A stretch of 62,893 nt of DNA from Clostridiales bacterium (GTDB taxonomy: Bacteria; Bacillota; Clostridia; Christensenellales; Aristaeellaceae): positions 1 through 62,893 of the forward strand of contig JAILIE010000069.1 in the NCBI GenBank assembly GCA_024695415.1. The letters are read 5' to 3'. Every line of letters begins with the position of its first letter. The first letter of the stretch is position 1. Of this stretch, positions 23,301 to 32,764 are shown piece after piece. The notes beneath the pieces are model-generated. The model did no database searches and was not told the DNA's origin. It worked only from the letters and a program-made list of their open reading frames with translations. The position numbers were made by a program, and so were the translations under genes.

Positions 23301-25583
23301 ATGAAGCAGGTGAAGAAAGTGACACGCCGGATGCTGCTTCTGGCGGCGGCGGTGGTCCTGTGCCTGGGCGCCGTGCTGCCGGCGGTGACCGGAGCGGCCG
23401 CGGAAGAGGAAACCATGGAGATCGTCGGGAGCTATCCCTATACGACGGTCACCCGGGTGAAAGTCAACCTGCGCTCGTCGCGCTCGGTCCGTTCGGACCT
23501 GCTGCGAAAGATTCCCGAAGGCGCGGAGATCACCGTTCACGGCGTAAAGGGCTCGTGGGCGGAAGTGACGTACGGCAAATATTCCGGCTTTGTCAAGACG
23601 GACTATATCGTGCTGAAAAAGGTCCAGAAGATCAAGGTGACCCCGACGCCCACCCCGGTACCCACCCTGACCCCCGAGGAGAACGCGGGCGGGTATGTGA
23701 TCCTGCGCAGGGGAAGCAGCGGCAGTGAAGTGAAAGCCCTGCAGGAAGCGCTGATTGAACTGGGTTTCCTGAAAGGCAAGGCGGACGGGGAATTCGGCGC
23801 GGCGACGGAAACCGCGGTCATCTCCTTCCAGCGGGCGAACAATTATCCGGACACCGGCCTGATGGACGCGAATGTCCAGGCGTTCCTGTATTCCGGCTCC
23901 CCGAAGAACGCTTCCGGAACGGCGACGAAGATCAAGACGCTGAGCCCCGCGGAGGGCGTGACCATCCGCAAGGGAAACCAGGGGGAACTGGTCGGGGAAC
24001 TGCAGATCCGGCTGAAGGACCTGGGATATTATACCGGCAGCATCAACTACACGTATGACAACGACACCATCGCCGCGGTCAAGGCGTTCCAGAAGAAAAA
24101 CGGACTGAAGACGGACGGAATCGCCGGCCCCGAAACGCAGAAGGCGATCCTTTCGAACAGCGCGACCGACGCGAACAGCCCGACCGCTACCGCGACGCCG
24201 AAACCCACCGCCACACCGACCGCCGCGCCGACCTATACCATTCCCACGTCCACCGTGAAATCCGGTTCGGAAGGCACGGAGGCAAAGACGGTCCAGCGCC
24301 GGCTGAAGGAGCTCGGATACTACAAGGGAAGCATTGACGGACGGTTCGGCAGGGGAAGCGTCGACGCCCTGAAGGAGTTCCAGGAAGCGAACGGCCTGAA
24401 AGCGGACGGCGTGGCCGGACAGTCCACCTACAAGGTGCTGTTCGGAGACAGCGCCATCAACGCGGAGGAAGCGCGCGCCACCCCGATTCCGGTGCATACC
24501 GAAGCCCCCGAAACGGCGGAGCCGGCCGCGACCGCGGAGCCGGCGGCAACCGCCGTGACAAAAACCTCATGGACTACGCTGCGCAAGGGCGACAGCGGCA
24601 GCGAAGTTACCCAGCTGCAGGAGAGACTGATCCAGCTCGGCTACCTGGCCGGCACGGCGGACGGCCAGTACGGCAGCGGCACGGTGGACGCCGTGAAGGC
24701 CTTCCAGAAAGCGAACAACCTGAAGACGGACGGCGTAGCCGGTACGGAAACCCAGAAGCTGATGTTCGGCGCAACCGCGAAGGCGGCCGCTGTGAAGGCG
24801 ACCGTCGCGCCGACCGCGACCCCCAAAGCCACCGCGACGCCCAGGGCGACCGCCACCCCCAAGCCGTCCGAAACGGCTTCCGCGTCAATTTTACGCCGGG
24901 GGGACAAGGGAAGCGAAGTGCGCGAACTGCAGCGGAAGCTGATCCGGCTGGGCTATCTGAGCGGCAGCGCGGACGGCGTGTACGGCAAGCTCACCACCGC
25001 GGCGGTCAAGGCGTTCCAGAAGGCCAACAAGCTGACCCAGGACGGGGTGGCCGGGGCCCAGACGCAGGCGAAGCTGAACGGGACTTCCGTGTCCGTCTCC
25101 GCCACCGCCACGCCGGCCGCTTCCAGCCAGACCGGAACTGTCACCGGGAAACCCAGCGCGTCCAAGGTGATCTACGCCAACTGGTATACGACGGTGAAGG
25201 CGGTCTGCCGGCAGTATCCCTACGCGACCGTGTATGATTATTCCACCGGGATTTCCTGGCAGGTGCATATTTTCTCCCTCGGCGCCCACGCGGACTTCGA
25301 GCCGCTGACGGCCAACGACACGGCGAAGATGCTGCGCGCATTCGGCGGAAACACATGGAATCCGAAGGCGGTATGGGTGATCTTCGCGGACGGCAGCGTT
25401 TATATGGCGTCCACGCATTCCAACCCGCACGGGACCCAGCATAACAAGGACAACAATTTTGACGGCCACGCCTGCATCCACTTCCCGCGGACCCAGGAGC
25501 AGGTGGAAGCCATCGGACCGTACGCGACCAGCCACCAGACGATGATCGACAAGGGCTGGGCGGCGACGCAGGCGATGAAGTAA
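23301..25583 (+). CDS. Secreted SH3 and peptidoglycan-binding protein with unassigned C-terminal domain
   Basis: A 760-aa exported protein: signal peptide (cleavage near 34), an SH3b domain (about 41-107), five PG_binding_1 modules (about 132-197, 219-283, 317-380, 424-490, 530-593) joined by Thr/Pro/Ala linkers, and a distinct C-terminal domain (about 620-760). The latter contains VHIFSLGAHADFEPL, STHSNPHGTQH and DGHACIHF (His723, Cys725, His727). That last motif recalls the HGC(I/V)R site of L,D-transpeptidases, but the fold is not clearly YkuD. GGAGGGAA precedes the ATG. An L,D-transpeptidase gene follows. Confidence 0.88.
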   Translation: MKQVKKVTRRMLLLAAAVVLCLGAVLPAVTGAAAEEETMEIVGSYPYTTVTRVKVNLRSSRSVRSDLLRKIPEGAEITVHGVKGSWAEVTYGKYSGFVKTDYIVLKKVQKIKVTPTPTPVPTLTPEENAGGYVILRRGSSGSEVKALQEALIELGFLKGKADGEFGAATETAVISFQRANNYPDTGLMDANVQAFLYSGSPKNASGTATKIKTLSPAEGVTIRKGNQGELVGELQIRLKDLGYYTGSINYTYDNDTIAAVKAFQKKNGLKTDGIAGPETQKAILSNSATDANSPTATATPKPTATPTAAPTYTIPTSTVKSGSEGTEAKTVQRRLKELGYYKGSIDGRFGRGSVDALKEFQEANGLKADGVAGQSTYKVLFGDSAINAEEARATPIPVHTEAPETAEPAATAEPAATAVTKTSWTTLRKGDSGSEVTQLQERLIQLGYLAGTADGQYGSGTVDAVKAFQKANNLKTDGVAGTETQKLMFGATAKAAAVKATVAPTATPKATATPRATATPKPSETASASILRRGDKGSEVRELQRKLIRLGYLSGSADGVYGKLTTAAVKAFQKANKLTQDGVAGAQTQAKLNGTSVSVSATATPAASSQTGTVTGKPSASKVIYANWYTTVKAVCRQYPYATVYDYSTGISWQVHIFSLGAHADFEPLTANDTAKMLRAFGGNTWNPKAVWVIFADGSVYMASTHSNPHGTQHNKDNNFDGHACIHFPRTQEQVEAIGPYATSHQTMIDKGWAATQAMK

Positions 25584-25669
25584 TAACAAGAGGGCTTTCC
25601 AATCGGATCCAATTCAGGCGCCACCGGCGCCCGCGCCCCTTCGGGACAACAGGTTTGACAATAGGTTTT

Positions 25670-26890
25670 ATGATGAGAGCATGTAAAAAGAAATGGTCAG
25701 GTTTTCTGGCAGCCTTGCTGGCAGGGCTGCTTTTCCTTTCCTGCGGGATCTGCGAAGAGATCGAGGAGGTGGAGCTGGAAAGCGGGCTGTCCACGCTCGG
25801 ATGGGCGGAGGATATCGTCTTTCACAGCGCCAATGAAAACAGCCCCGTGAAATGCGACCACGACCTGTGCTTCTGGAACATGAAGATGGGCTGGATGGAC
25901 GAGTCGGAGATCTGGCAGGTGCTGACCCAGCCGGTGACCGTGCTGGACGGCAGCCAGCGGCAGCAGTACAAGGTCCGGGCGCTGCCCGACGCGGACTGCG
26001 AAGACTATGTCGGCTGCGTGACCTACGCGAGCCAGGGCGTGCACGTGCTGGAACGCGGGGAGGAATGGAGCCTGATCGAGGCCTATTCCTCCAGTGTGGA
26101 AGGATCGCCGGTGAAGGTCTACGCCACACTGTTCCAGGGATATGTGGAGACCGCGCTGCTGAAGGAGGTGCCGGTGGACCAGACCTATGGCCTGGTGATC
26201 GACAAGCAGACGCAGCGGATGTATGTTTTCAAAGAGGGGAAACTGCTGACCGTCATGCTGGTTTCCACGGGGTTCTATAACCCCAAAAAGAAAAACCCGT
26301 GGAACGAGACGCCGGCGGGAGAATTCCTGGCCATCAGCTGGACCGGGGATTTCCCGCTGAAGGACGACGACGGCAACGTCACGATGATCTGCAAGCGCGC
26401 CATCCGGATCAACGACGGGATCCTCCTCCACGAGGTTCCGATGATCCCGAAGACGGACAGCGAGGGCAACACCACCTGGAGCTACGACCGCTGCGAACGC
26501 TACCTGGGCGAGAAGGCGAGCCACGGCTGCATCCGGATCCAGCGGCGGAAGACGCCGGAGGGGATCAACGAGGAATGGCTCTGGAAAAACCTGAGCGACG
26601 GAACGAAGAAGGGAAAGGATTACACCAAGGTCATCATCTGGGACGACGCCGGGCGGGAGCTCGGATACCCGGACGACAGCCTCAACCTGTACTACAACGC
26701 CAAGCGCGACAAGTCGTATTACCACTCCAGCCCGGAGTGCGAGCGGATCAAAGGATCCTCCAAAACCGTCGCGTTTACCTGGGGCGAGCTGGAGGATAAA
26801 ACCTACCGGAACCTTTCACCCTGTCCGAACTGCGCGCCGCAGCTGCGGAAATCCGGCATCGACGAACTGAACGAGAAGAATAACCGGTAA
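25670..26890 (+). CDS. L,D-transpeptidase (YkuD) with C-terminal Cys/His motif
   Basis: A 406-aa exported enzyme. A signal sequence (1 to about 27) precedes an SH3-like region and then the YkuD catalytic domain (about 165-325), beginning TYGLVIDKQTQRMYVF. The active site SHGCIR is at 284-289 with Cys287 as nucleophile. Such enzymes form 3-3 peptidoglycan cross-links or attach wall proteins. The C-terminus adds YYHSSPECERI and LSPCPNC, which look like a small metal-binding module. Start could be ATG at 25670 or 25673; the ribosome site (ATAGG) is weak. It follows the peptidoglycan-binding protein gene and ends at a bidirectional terminator. Confidence 0.9.
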   Translation: MMRACKKKWSGFLAALLAGLLFLSCGICEEIEEVELESGLSTLGWAEDIVFHSANENSPVKCDHDLCFWNMKMGWMDESEIWQVLTQPVTVLDGSQRQQYKVRALPDADCEDYVGCVTYASQGVHVLERGEEWSLIEAYSSSVEGSPVKVYATLFQGYVETALLKEVPVDQTYGLVIDKQTQRMYVFKEGKLLTVMLVSTGFYNPKKKNPWNETPAGEFLAISWTGDFPLKDDDGNVTMICKRAIRINDGILLHEVPMIPKTDSEGNTTWSYDRCERYLGEKASHGCIRIQRRKTPEGINEEWLWKNLSDGTKKGKDYTKVIIWDDAGRELGYPDDSLNLYYNAKRDKSYYHSSPECERIKGSSKTVAFTWGELEDKTYRNLSPCPNCAPQLRKSGIDELNEKNNR

Positions 26891-26891
26891 C

Positions 26892-26930
26892 AAAAGAGGG
26901 ACTTCCCGGCAACGGGAAATCCCTCTTTTT
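26892..26930. terminator. Bidirectional terminator between the transpeptidase gene and asnA
   Basis: Stem of AAAAGAGGGA with TCCCTCTTTT (26892-26901, 26920-26929) continued by TTCCCG with CGGGAA and a GCAA loop. T-runs lie on both strands, serving the two convergent genes. Confidence 0.9.
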
Positions 26931-26939
26931 CACATGGGT

Positions 26940-27950
26940 TTACAGCAGCGGAATATTCGCGTTCCGGCAGGCTTTGACCACGTCGTCCGGCCAGATGCTG
27001 GCCTGCACCTCGCCCACGTGCGCCTTGCGGAGGAAGTAAACGCACATGCGGCTCTGGCCGATACCGCCGCCGATGGTCTGGGGCAGTTCGCCGTTCAGCA
27101 GCGCCTTCTGGAAGGGCAGTTCCGCGCGCTCCTCGCAGCCGCGGATCTTCAGCTGGCGGCGCAGGGCATCCGGGTCCACGCGGATGCCCATGGAGGACAC
27201 TTCCAGGGAGATGTCCAGCAGGGGGCTGTACAGCAGGATGTCGCCGTTCAGGTCCCAGTCGTCATAGTCCGGGGCGCGGCCGTCATGGGGCCGGCCGCTG
27301 CGGAGGGCGCCGCCCACCTGCATCAGGAAGACCGCGCCGTATTCCTTCGCGGCCTTGTATTCGCGTTCCTTCGGGGTCAGGTCCGGATAGCGGTCCTCCA
27401 GTTCCTGGGTGGTGACGAAGGTAATGTTATCCGGCAGTTCCGGCTTGATGTGGGGATAATGCGCGCAGACGAAGCCCTCGGTTTTCCGCAGGGTCATGTA
27501 GATGCGGCCCACGATGTCGCGCAGGAACTTCTCGTTGCGTTCCGACGGCGCCATGATCCGCTCCCAGTCCCACTGGTCCACGAAGATGGAATGGATATTG
27601 TCGGTGGTCTCGTCGCGGCGGATGGCGTTCATATCCGTATAGAGGCCTTCGCCGACCGCGAAGCCGTAGGTTTTCAGGGCCTGGCGCTTCCACTTGGCGA
27701 GGGAATGAACGATTTCCACCTGACGGCCGGTTTCCAGCACGTCAAAGGAAACGGGGCGCTCCACGCCGTTCAGGTTATCGTTCAGGCCGCTTTCCGGATG
27801 TACCATGATCGGCGCGGACACACGGGTCAGGTTCAGCGCCCGGGCGAGCTCCGTCTCAAAGAAGTCCTTGACCAGCTTGATGGCGATTTCCGTGTCCCGC
27901 AGGTCCAGGACGGGGTTATAGTTCTTCGGAATGATCAGATTCACAATCAT
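26940..27950 (-). CDS. asnA: Ammonia-dependent asparagine synthetase
   Basis: A 336-aa class II synthetase-like enzyme making asparagine from aspartate, ammonia and ATP. Family signatures: ESGLNDNLNGVERPV, DMNAIRRDE, HSIFVDQWDWE and, at the C-terminus, IGGGIGQSR. Length matches AsnA (about 330). ATG follows GAAAGGGTGA. Monocistronic, with its own promoter; no AsnC regulator nearby. Confidence 0.96.
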   Translation of the reverse strand: MIVNLIIPKNYNPVLDLRDTEIAIKLVKDFFETELARALNLTRVSAPIMVHPESGLNDNLNGVERPVSFDVLETGRQVEIVHSLAKWKRQALKTYGFAVGEGLYTDMNAIRRDETTDNIHSIFVDQWDWERIMAPSERNEKFLRDIVGRIYMTLRKTEGFVCAHYPHIKPELPDNITFVTTQELEDRYPDLTPKEREYKAAKEYGAVFLMQVGGALRSGRPHDGRAPDYDDWDLNGDILLYSPLLDISLEVSSMGIRVDPDALRRQLKIRGCEERAELPFQKALLNGELPQTIGGGIGQSRMCVYFLRKAHVGEVQASIWPDDVVKACRNANIPLL

Positions 27951-27977
27951 TCACCCTTTCCCTGTCATTTGCGATAG

Positions 27978-28006
27978 ATGATAACACCATTCCGGCGCTT
28001 TGGAAA
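27978..28006 (-). promoter_or_regulatory. asnA promoter
   Basis: On the minus strand, TTTCCA (28001-28006), 17 bases, TATCAT (27978-27983), 28 bases before the start codon. Confidence 0.6.
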
Positions 28007-28021
28007 GTACTGGTTGTGTTC

Positions 28022-28050
28022 TTGACAGGGCGGGAAAAACATGAGAAACT
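28022..28050 (+). promoter_or_regulatory. Possible pth operon promoter
   Basis: Perfect TTGACA (28022-28027) with a poor -10 (GAAACT, 28045-28050) at 17 bases. Confidence 0.45.
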
Positions 28051-28115
28051 GTGCGCAGCGAAGGGGATGGGTCTCCTTCGCCGAGGGTATTTAACCATGG
28101 GAAAGGATCAAAACG

Positions 28116-28691
28116 ATGGCGAAGAAGGATGTCCGCCTGATTGTCGGACTGGGAAACCCGGGGGAGAAATACGCCCACACCCGTCACAACGCGGGCTTTG
28201 AGGTCATGGCCCGGCTGGAAAGCCGTTTCGGCGTCCGGGTCCGGAGATGGTTCCTGCTGCGCGGCGCCGCCGCGGCTGTCCGGAGCGGGGAAAAGCGGAT
28301 GGTGCTGTGCAAGCCGCTGACCTACATGAACAAAAGCGGGGAGTGCGTCAGGCGCCTGCTCCGGCGGTACCGGTGCGCGCCGGAAAACATGATCGTGATC
28401 TATGACGACATCGACCTGCCGCCCGGAAAGATCCGGATCCGGAAGAGCGGCGGACCGGGAACGCATAACGGCATGCGCAGCATCGTCAGCTGCATCGGGA
28501 CGCAGGAGTTCCCCCGGATCCGCGTCGGCACCGGAGACCGGCCGGCGGGGGAGGACCTGGTGGAATGGGTGCTGGGGCATCCGGGGCCGGAAGAGAAGGA
28601 AAAGATGGACGCGGCTTTTGACAAAGCGGCGGAATGCGCCGTGCTGTGGGCGCAGCAGGATATCGACGCGGCGATGAGAGGAAATAAGTAA
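28116..28691 (+). CDS. pth: Peptidyl-tRNA hydrolase
   Basis: A 191-aa esterase that recycles peptidyl-tRNA. Signatures: IVGLGNPGEKY, TRHNAGFE with catalytic His24, KPLTYMNKSG, and YDDIDLPPGK. The usual GGSAGGHNG loop reads GGPGTHNG, a small shortening. GAAAGGAT precedes the ATG. It heads pth-mfd-lspA-rluD, the order of pth and mfd being typical for Firmicutes. Confidence 0.96.
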   Translation: MAKKDVRLIVGLGNPGEKYAHTRHNAGFEVMARLESRFGVRVRRWFLLRGAAAAVRSGEKRMVLCKPLTYMNKSGECVRRLLRRYRCAPENMIVIYDDIDLPPGKIRIRKSGGPGTHNGMRSIVSCIGTQEFPRIRVGTGDRPAGEDLVEWVLGHPGPEEKEKMDAAFDKAAECAVLWAQQDIDAAMRGNK

Positions 28692-28692
28692 G

Positions 28693-31600
28693 TTGCTGAA
28701 CACATTGACATTCCCCGGACTGGAGGACCTGGTCCGGCTGAAGCCGGGGCAGGTGATGGCGCTGACCGGCGTCACCCCGACGCTGGCGGCGGCGGTGGCG
28801 GCCATCGCGGCGCGGGAGGGCAGGAAAACCCTGCTGATCATGGACAACGACCTGAAAGCCGCCCGGGCGGCGGACGACGTGCGGCAGCTGACCGGCGGGC
28901 AGGGCGCGTTCCTGCCCGGCGGGGAGATCGACCTGACCCGCGCGGCGGGCAGCCGGGAAAGCAGCTGGCGGCGCCTGGAGGCGCTCTCGGCGGTGACGGC
29001 GGGGGAGGTGCCGGTGCTCTGCACCGGCGCGGAGGCCATGGCGCTGCGGATGGGAAGGCCGGAGCCGTTCCGCGCGGCGTGCGTGACCCTGAAAACCGGG
29101 GATGTGTTTTCCCCGGCCAGCCTGACGCAGCGGCTGACGCGCATGGGATATGAGCGCGTGGGCATGGTGGAGGGCAAGGGCCAGTTCGCCCTGCGCGGAT
29201 CCATCCTGGACGTCTATCCCCCGGCGCTCAGCCAGGGGCTGCGCATCGAGTTTTTTGACGACGAGGTGGACAGCCTCCGGGAATTCGACTGCATCAGCCA
29301 GCGGAGCCTGGGAGAGGCGTCGGAAGCCCGGCTGACCCCGGCATGCGAGACGCTGCTGGACGAAAAGGAATACGCGGCGGCCGCGGCGAAAATGCGGGAG
29401 CTGCTGGCCGGGGAAGCGGCGGCCGCCCCGGAAACGGAGCCGGTGCTGTTCGACAGCCTGCCACCGCTGCCGGAGGACGACGAGGACGATGCGGAGCTGT
29501 TCGACCGGGCGGTGGCGCCGGCCCTGCGCGAGGCGAAGTACCGGGAAGCGGAAACCAGCGAAAAGGCCCGCCGGACGGAGCGCCTGCTGGCAGACGCGGA
29601 CCTTATGGAAAGCGGGATTCCCTTCCGCCGGATGCGCGCCTGGATTACGCTTCTGACCGACCATACCGCGACGGTGTGCGACTGGTTCCGGCCGGACCTG
29701 ATCCTGATGTGCGAGCCGGACAAGCTGCGGACGCGGACCGGGGAGCGGCTTCAGGGATTCGCGGAAGACCTGGCGTCCGCCATCGCGCGCGGCGAAGCCG
29801 TTCCGGAGCAGGAAGGGCTGCTGACGGACTGGGAAGGCGTCCTGAGGGAAACGGAGGGATATCCCCGGGCGGCGCTGACGGAAATGCTCCTGTCCCTGGG
29901 CGGGCTGAAGCCCGAAAAGACGGTGACGCTGGACGCGGCCGGCATTCCCGGATACGGCGGGCAGATCCGGACCCTGAAGAACGACCTGGCCGCCTGGCGG
30001 GGCAAGGGATGGCGGGTTTACCTGCTGTCCGGCGGCGAGTCCCGCGGAAAGCGGCTGCAGGAAAGCCTGGAGGAACTGGGCGAAAAGGCGGTGTTCAGCG
30101 CCGCGGCACGCGAAGCGGCGCCCGGGGAAACCCTGATCCTGCCGATGACCCTGCGGGGCGGCTTTATCCTGAAGGACTGCGGAACCGTGGTGGTGTCCGA
30201 CGCGGACATCTGGGGCGAGGGATATCGCAAGAGCAAGAGCCGGAAGCATTCCGGCGAGCGGATCTCCACGTTCACGGACCTAAAGGTCGGGGACTATGTG
30301 GTGCACGAGGACCACGGCGTCGGCATCTACCAGGGAACGACACGGATCCAGAGCGAAGGCACCTGGCATGACTACCTGCTGATCCAGTACGACGGCAGCG
30401 ACAAGCTGTATGTGCCGGTGGAGCAGCTGGAGCGGGTGCAGCGGTATATCGGCAACCCGAACCAGAAGCCGAAGCTGAACCGGCTCGGCGGCGGGGAATG
30501 GGCCCGCCAGAAGGGGAAGGTCCGGGAAAGCCTGAAGACCCTTGCCTTCGACCTGAAGGAACTGTACGCGGAGCGCTCCAGCAATACGGGGTACGCTTTC
30601 GGTCCGGACACCGCCTGGCAGCGGGAATTCGAGGACGAGTTCCCCTGGGAGCTGACCGCGGACCAGGCGCAGTCCGTCCGGGAGATTACGGAGGACATGG
30701 AGAGCGACCGGAACATGGACCGGCTCCTGTGCGGGGACGTGGGCTACGGAAAGACCGAGGTCAGCCTGCGGGCGGCGTTCAAGGCCATCGCGGACAACAA
30801 GCAGGTCGCGCTGCTGGCGCCGACCACCATCCTGGTGCAGCAGCACTACAATACGGTGGTCAAGCGCTTCCAGCACACCGGCGCGCGGGTGGACTACCTG
30901 AGCCGGTTCCGGACCGCGAAACAGCAGAAGGAGACCCTGGCGCGGCTGGCGGCGGGCGATATTGACATCATCATCGGTACGCACCGCCTGCTGGCGAAGG
31001 ACGTGAAGTTCAAGGACCTGGGCCTCCTGATCGTGGACGAGGAGCAGCGCTTCGGCGTCGCGCACAAGGAAGTCATCAAGAACATGAAGCGCCAGGTGGA
31101 CGTGCTGACGCTCTCCGCTACGCCAATTCCGCGGACGCTGCACATGTCCATGACCGGCATCCGGGATATGAGCGTGCTGGAGACGCCGCCGGAAGAACGG
31201 ATCCCGGTGCAGACCGTGGTGACGGAATATTCCGACGCGCTGATCCGCGACGCCATCCTGCGGGAGATCGGGCGCGGCGGACAGGTGTACTTCCTGTACA
31301 ACCGGGTCCGGAGCATCGAGCGCTTCTACGAGCGGCTGCGGGCGCTGGTGCCGGAGGCGCGGGTCGGCGTCGCCCACGGGCAAATGCGGGAACACCAGCT
31401 GGAAGATGTGATGATGGACTTCTATGCCGGCAGCTACGATGTGCTGCTGTGCACGACCATCATCGAGAACGGCCTGGACGTCCCCAGCGCCAACACGCTG
31501 ATCGTCTACGACGCGGAACGCTTCGGCCTGAGCCAGCTGTACCAGCTGCGGGGCCGGGTCGGCCGGAGCAACCGGCAGGCCTATGCCTACTTCACCGTGC

Positions 31601-32304
31601 GGACGGACCATATCCTGACGGAGACCGCCCAGCAGCGGCTGGCGGCGATCCGGGAGTTCACCGAGTTCGGCGCGGGATTCCGCATCGCCATGCGCGACCT
31701 GGAGATCCGCGGCGCGGGCAACATCCTGGGCCCGGAACAGCACGGGCACCTGGCGACCGTCGGCTACGACATGTACTGCAAGCTGATGGAGGAAACGCTG
31801 GCGGAAGTGCAGGGCAAGCGGGTTACCCGGGAGCTGGAAACCCGGGTGGACCTGCGCGTGGATGCTTTCCTGCCGTCGGAATATGTGGCGGAGGAAAAGC
31901 AGCGCATGGAGATGTACAAACGGATCGCCTCCATCACCACGGACGAGGAGCGCGCGGACGTGACCGACGAGCTGATCGACCGGTACGGAACGCTGCCGCC
32001 GGTGGTGGAAACGCTGCTGGATATCAGCCAGCTGCGGGCGCTGTGCAACCGGATGGGCATCAGCCAGGTTTCCCTCGGAAAGGGCGGCCTGGTGATGCGG
32101 CTGGACGAGCGGTATATTCCGGATCCGGCCCTGTTCCTGCAGGCGATCGCGGAAACAGACGGGCGCCTGAGCCTGAGCGCCCGGCAGCCGGCGAGCCTGC
32201 TGCTGAAGGACCCGACGCTGAAGGAACGGGAGGCGCCGGGCGAAGCGCTGAAGGTCATGCGGAAACTGAACAACAGAATGGAGCAGCTGAGCCATGTGGA
32301 ATAG
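28693..32304 (+). CDS. mfd: Transcription-repair coupling factor Mfd
   Basis: A 1203-aa SF2 translocase that removes stalled RNA polymerase at lesions and recruits UvrA. Order: UvrB-like N-terminal region (VYPP motif near 177), acidic stretch near 255-265, RNA polymerase-interacting domain (VVHEDHGVGIYQG near 536), helicase with Walker A GDVGYGKTE near 680 and DEEQRFGV near 781, conserved TRG region (GRVGRSNRQAYAYF), and C-terminal UvrA-masking domain. TTG start, one base after the pth stop; AGAGG is 13 bases upstream, so coupling to pth is probable. Overlaps lspA by 11 bases. Confidence 0.96.
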   Translation: MLNTLTFPGLEDLVRLKPGQVMALTGVTPTLAAAVAAIAAREGRKTLLIMDNDLKAARAADDVRQLTGGQGAFLPGGEIDLTRAAGSRESSWRRLEALSAVTAGEVPVLCTGAEAMALRMGRPEPFRAACVTLKTGDVFSPASLTQRLTRMGYERVGMVEGKGQFALRGSILDVYPPALSQGLRIEFFDDEVDSLREFDCISQRSLGEASEARLTPACETLLDEKEYAAAAAKMRELLAGEAAAAPETEPVLFDSLPPLPEDDEDDAELFDRAVAPALREAKYREAETSEKARRTERLLADADLMESGIPFRRMRAWITLLTDHTATVCDWFRPDLILMCEPDKLRTRTGERLQGFAEDLASAIARGEAVPEQEGLLTDWEGVLRETEGYPRAALTEMLLSLGGLKPEKTVTLDAAGIPGYGGQIRTLKNDLAAWRGKGWRVYLLSGGESRGKRLQESLEELGEKAVFSAAAREAAPGETLILPMTLRGGFILKDCGTVVVSDADIWGEGYRKSKSRKHSGERISTFTDLKVGDYVVHEDHGVGIYQGTTRIQSEGTWHDYLLIQYDGSDKLYVPVEQLERVQRYIGNPNQKPKLNRLGGGEWARQKGKVRESLKTLAFDLKELYAERSSNTGYAFGPDTAWQREFEDEFPWELTADQAQSVREITEDMESDRNMDRLLCGDVGYGKTEVSLRAAFKAIADNKQVALLAPTTILVQQHYNTVVKRFQHTGARVDYLSRFRTAKQQKETLARLAAGDIDIIIGTHRLLAKDVKFKDLGLLIVDEEQRFGVAHKEVIKNMKRQVDVLTLSATPIPRTLHMSMTGIRDMSVLETPPEERIPVQTVVTEYSDALIRDAILREIGRGGQVYFLYNRVRSIERFYERLRALVPEARVGVAHGQMREHQLEDVMMDFYAGSYDVLLCTTIIENGLDVPSANTLIVYDAERFGLSQLYQLRGRVGRSNRQAYAYFTVRTDHILTETAQQRLAAIREFTEFGAGFRIAMRDLEIRGAGNILGPEQHGHLATVGYDMYCKLMEETLAEVQGKRVTRELETRVDLRVDAFLPSEYVAEEKQRMEMYKRIASITTDEERADVTDELIDRYGTLPPVVETLLDISQLRALCNRMGISQVSLGKGGLVMRLDERYIPDPALFLQAIAETDGRLSLSARQPASLLLKDPTLKEREAPGEALKVMRKLNNRMEQLSHVE

Positions 32305-32764
32305 GATCTGGCCCTGGGCTTTGGCCGCGGCGGTGTTCGCGGCGGACCGGGCAACGAAGATGTTTGCCGGGCGGATTCCCGCGGACGGCACGGTCCTGGT
32401 TCCCGGGGTGGTCGGCCTGCGGTATACCGAGAACCGCGGGATCGCCTTTTCGATGCTGAGCGGCCGGCCGTGGCTGCTGGGCGTTTTCAGCCTGCTGGCC
32501 ATCGCCGCCGCCTTCCTGTACCTGCGCAAAAAGGAAATCCGGCCGCTTTCCATGGCCGGACTGATGATGATGCTCGGCGGCGCCGCGGGGAACATGGTGG
32601 ACCGGTTCGTGACCGGATACGTGCCGGACATGATCGAGTTCCTGTTCGTCCGGTTCGCGATTTTCAACGTGGCGGACGCGTTCCTGTGCGTCGGGTGCGC
32701 GCTGGTGATGATCAGCCTGCTGATTCCCCGGGGGAAGCACGGGAAGGGCGAAACAGATGAGTGA
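32294..32764 (+). CDS. lspA: Lipoprotein signal peptidase II
   Basis: A 156-aa membrane aspartyl protease with four helices that cleaves prolipoprotein signal peptides. The catalytic aspartates are Asp103 (GNMVDRF) and Asp128 (FNVADAF); the family motif TENRGIAF is at 45-52. Starts inside the end of mfd and overlaps rluD by eight bases. It would process the lipoproteins encoded at 13467 and 14076. Confidence 0.95.
   Translation: MWNRIWPWALAAAVFAADRATKMFAGRIPADGTVLVPGVVGLRYTENRGIAFSMLSGRPWLLGVFSLLAIAAAFLYLRKKEIRPLSMAGLMMMLGGAAGNMVDRFVTGYVPDMIEFLFVRFAIFNVADAFLCVGCALVMISLLIPRGKHGKGETDE

Noticed and set aside
25655-25683. TTGACA at 25655 as promoter of the transpeptidase gene
   Set aside because: At 17 bases downstream the sequence is AGCATG, not a -10 box, and the ATG codons already lie within that spacer.
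30280-32667. 795-codon open frame on the minus strand opposite mfd and lspA
   Set aside because: It mirrors clear genes and has no ribosome site or recognisable motif; high GC keeps antisense frames open.
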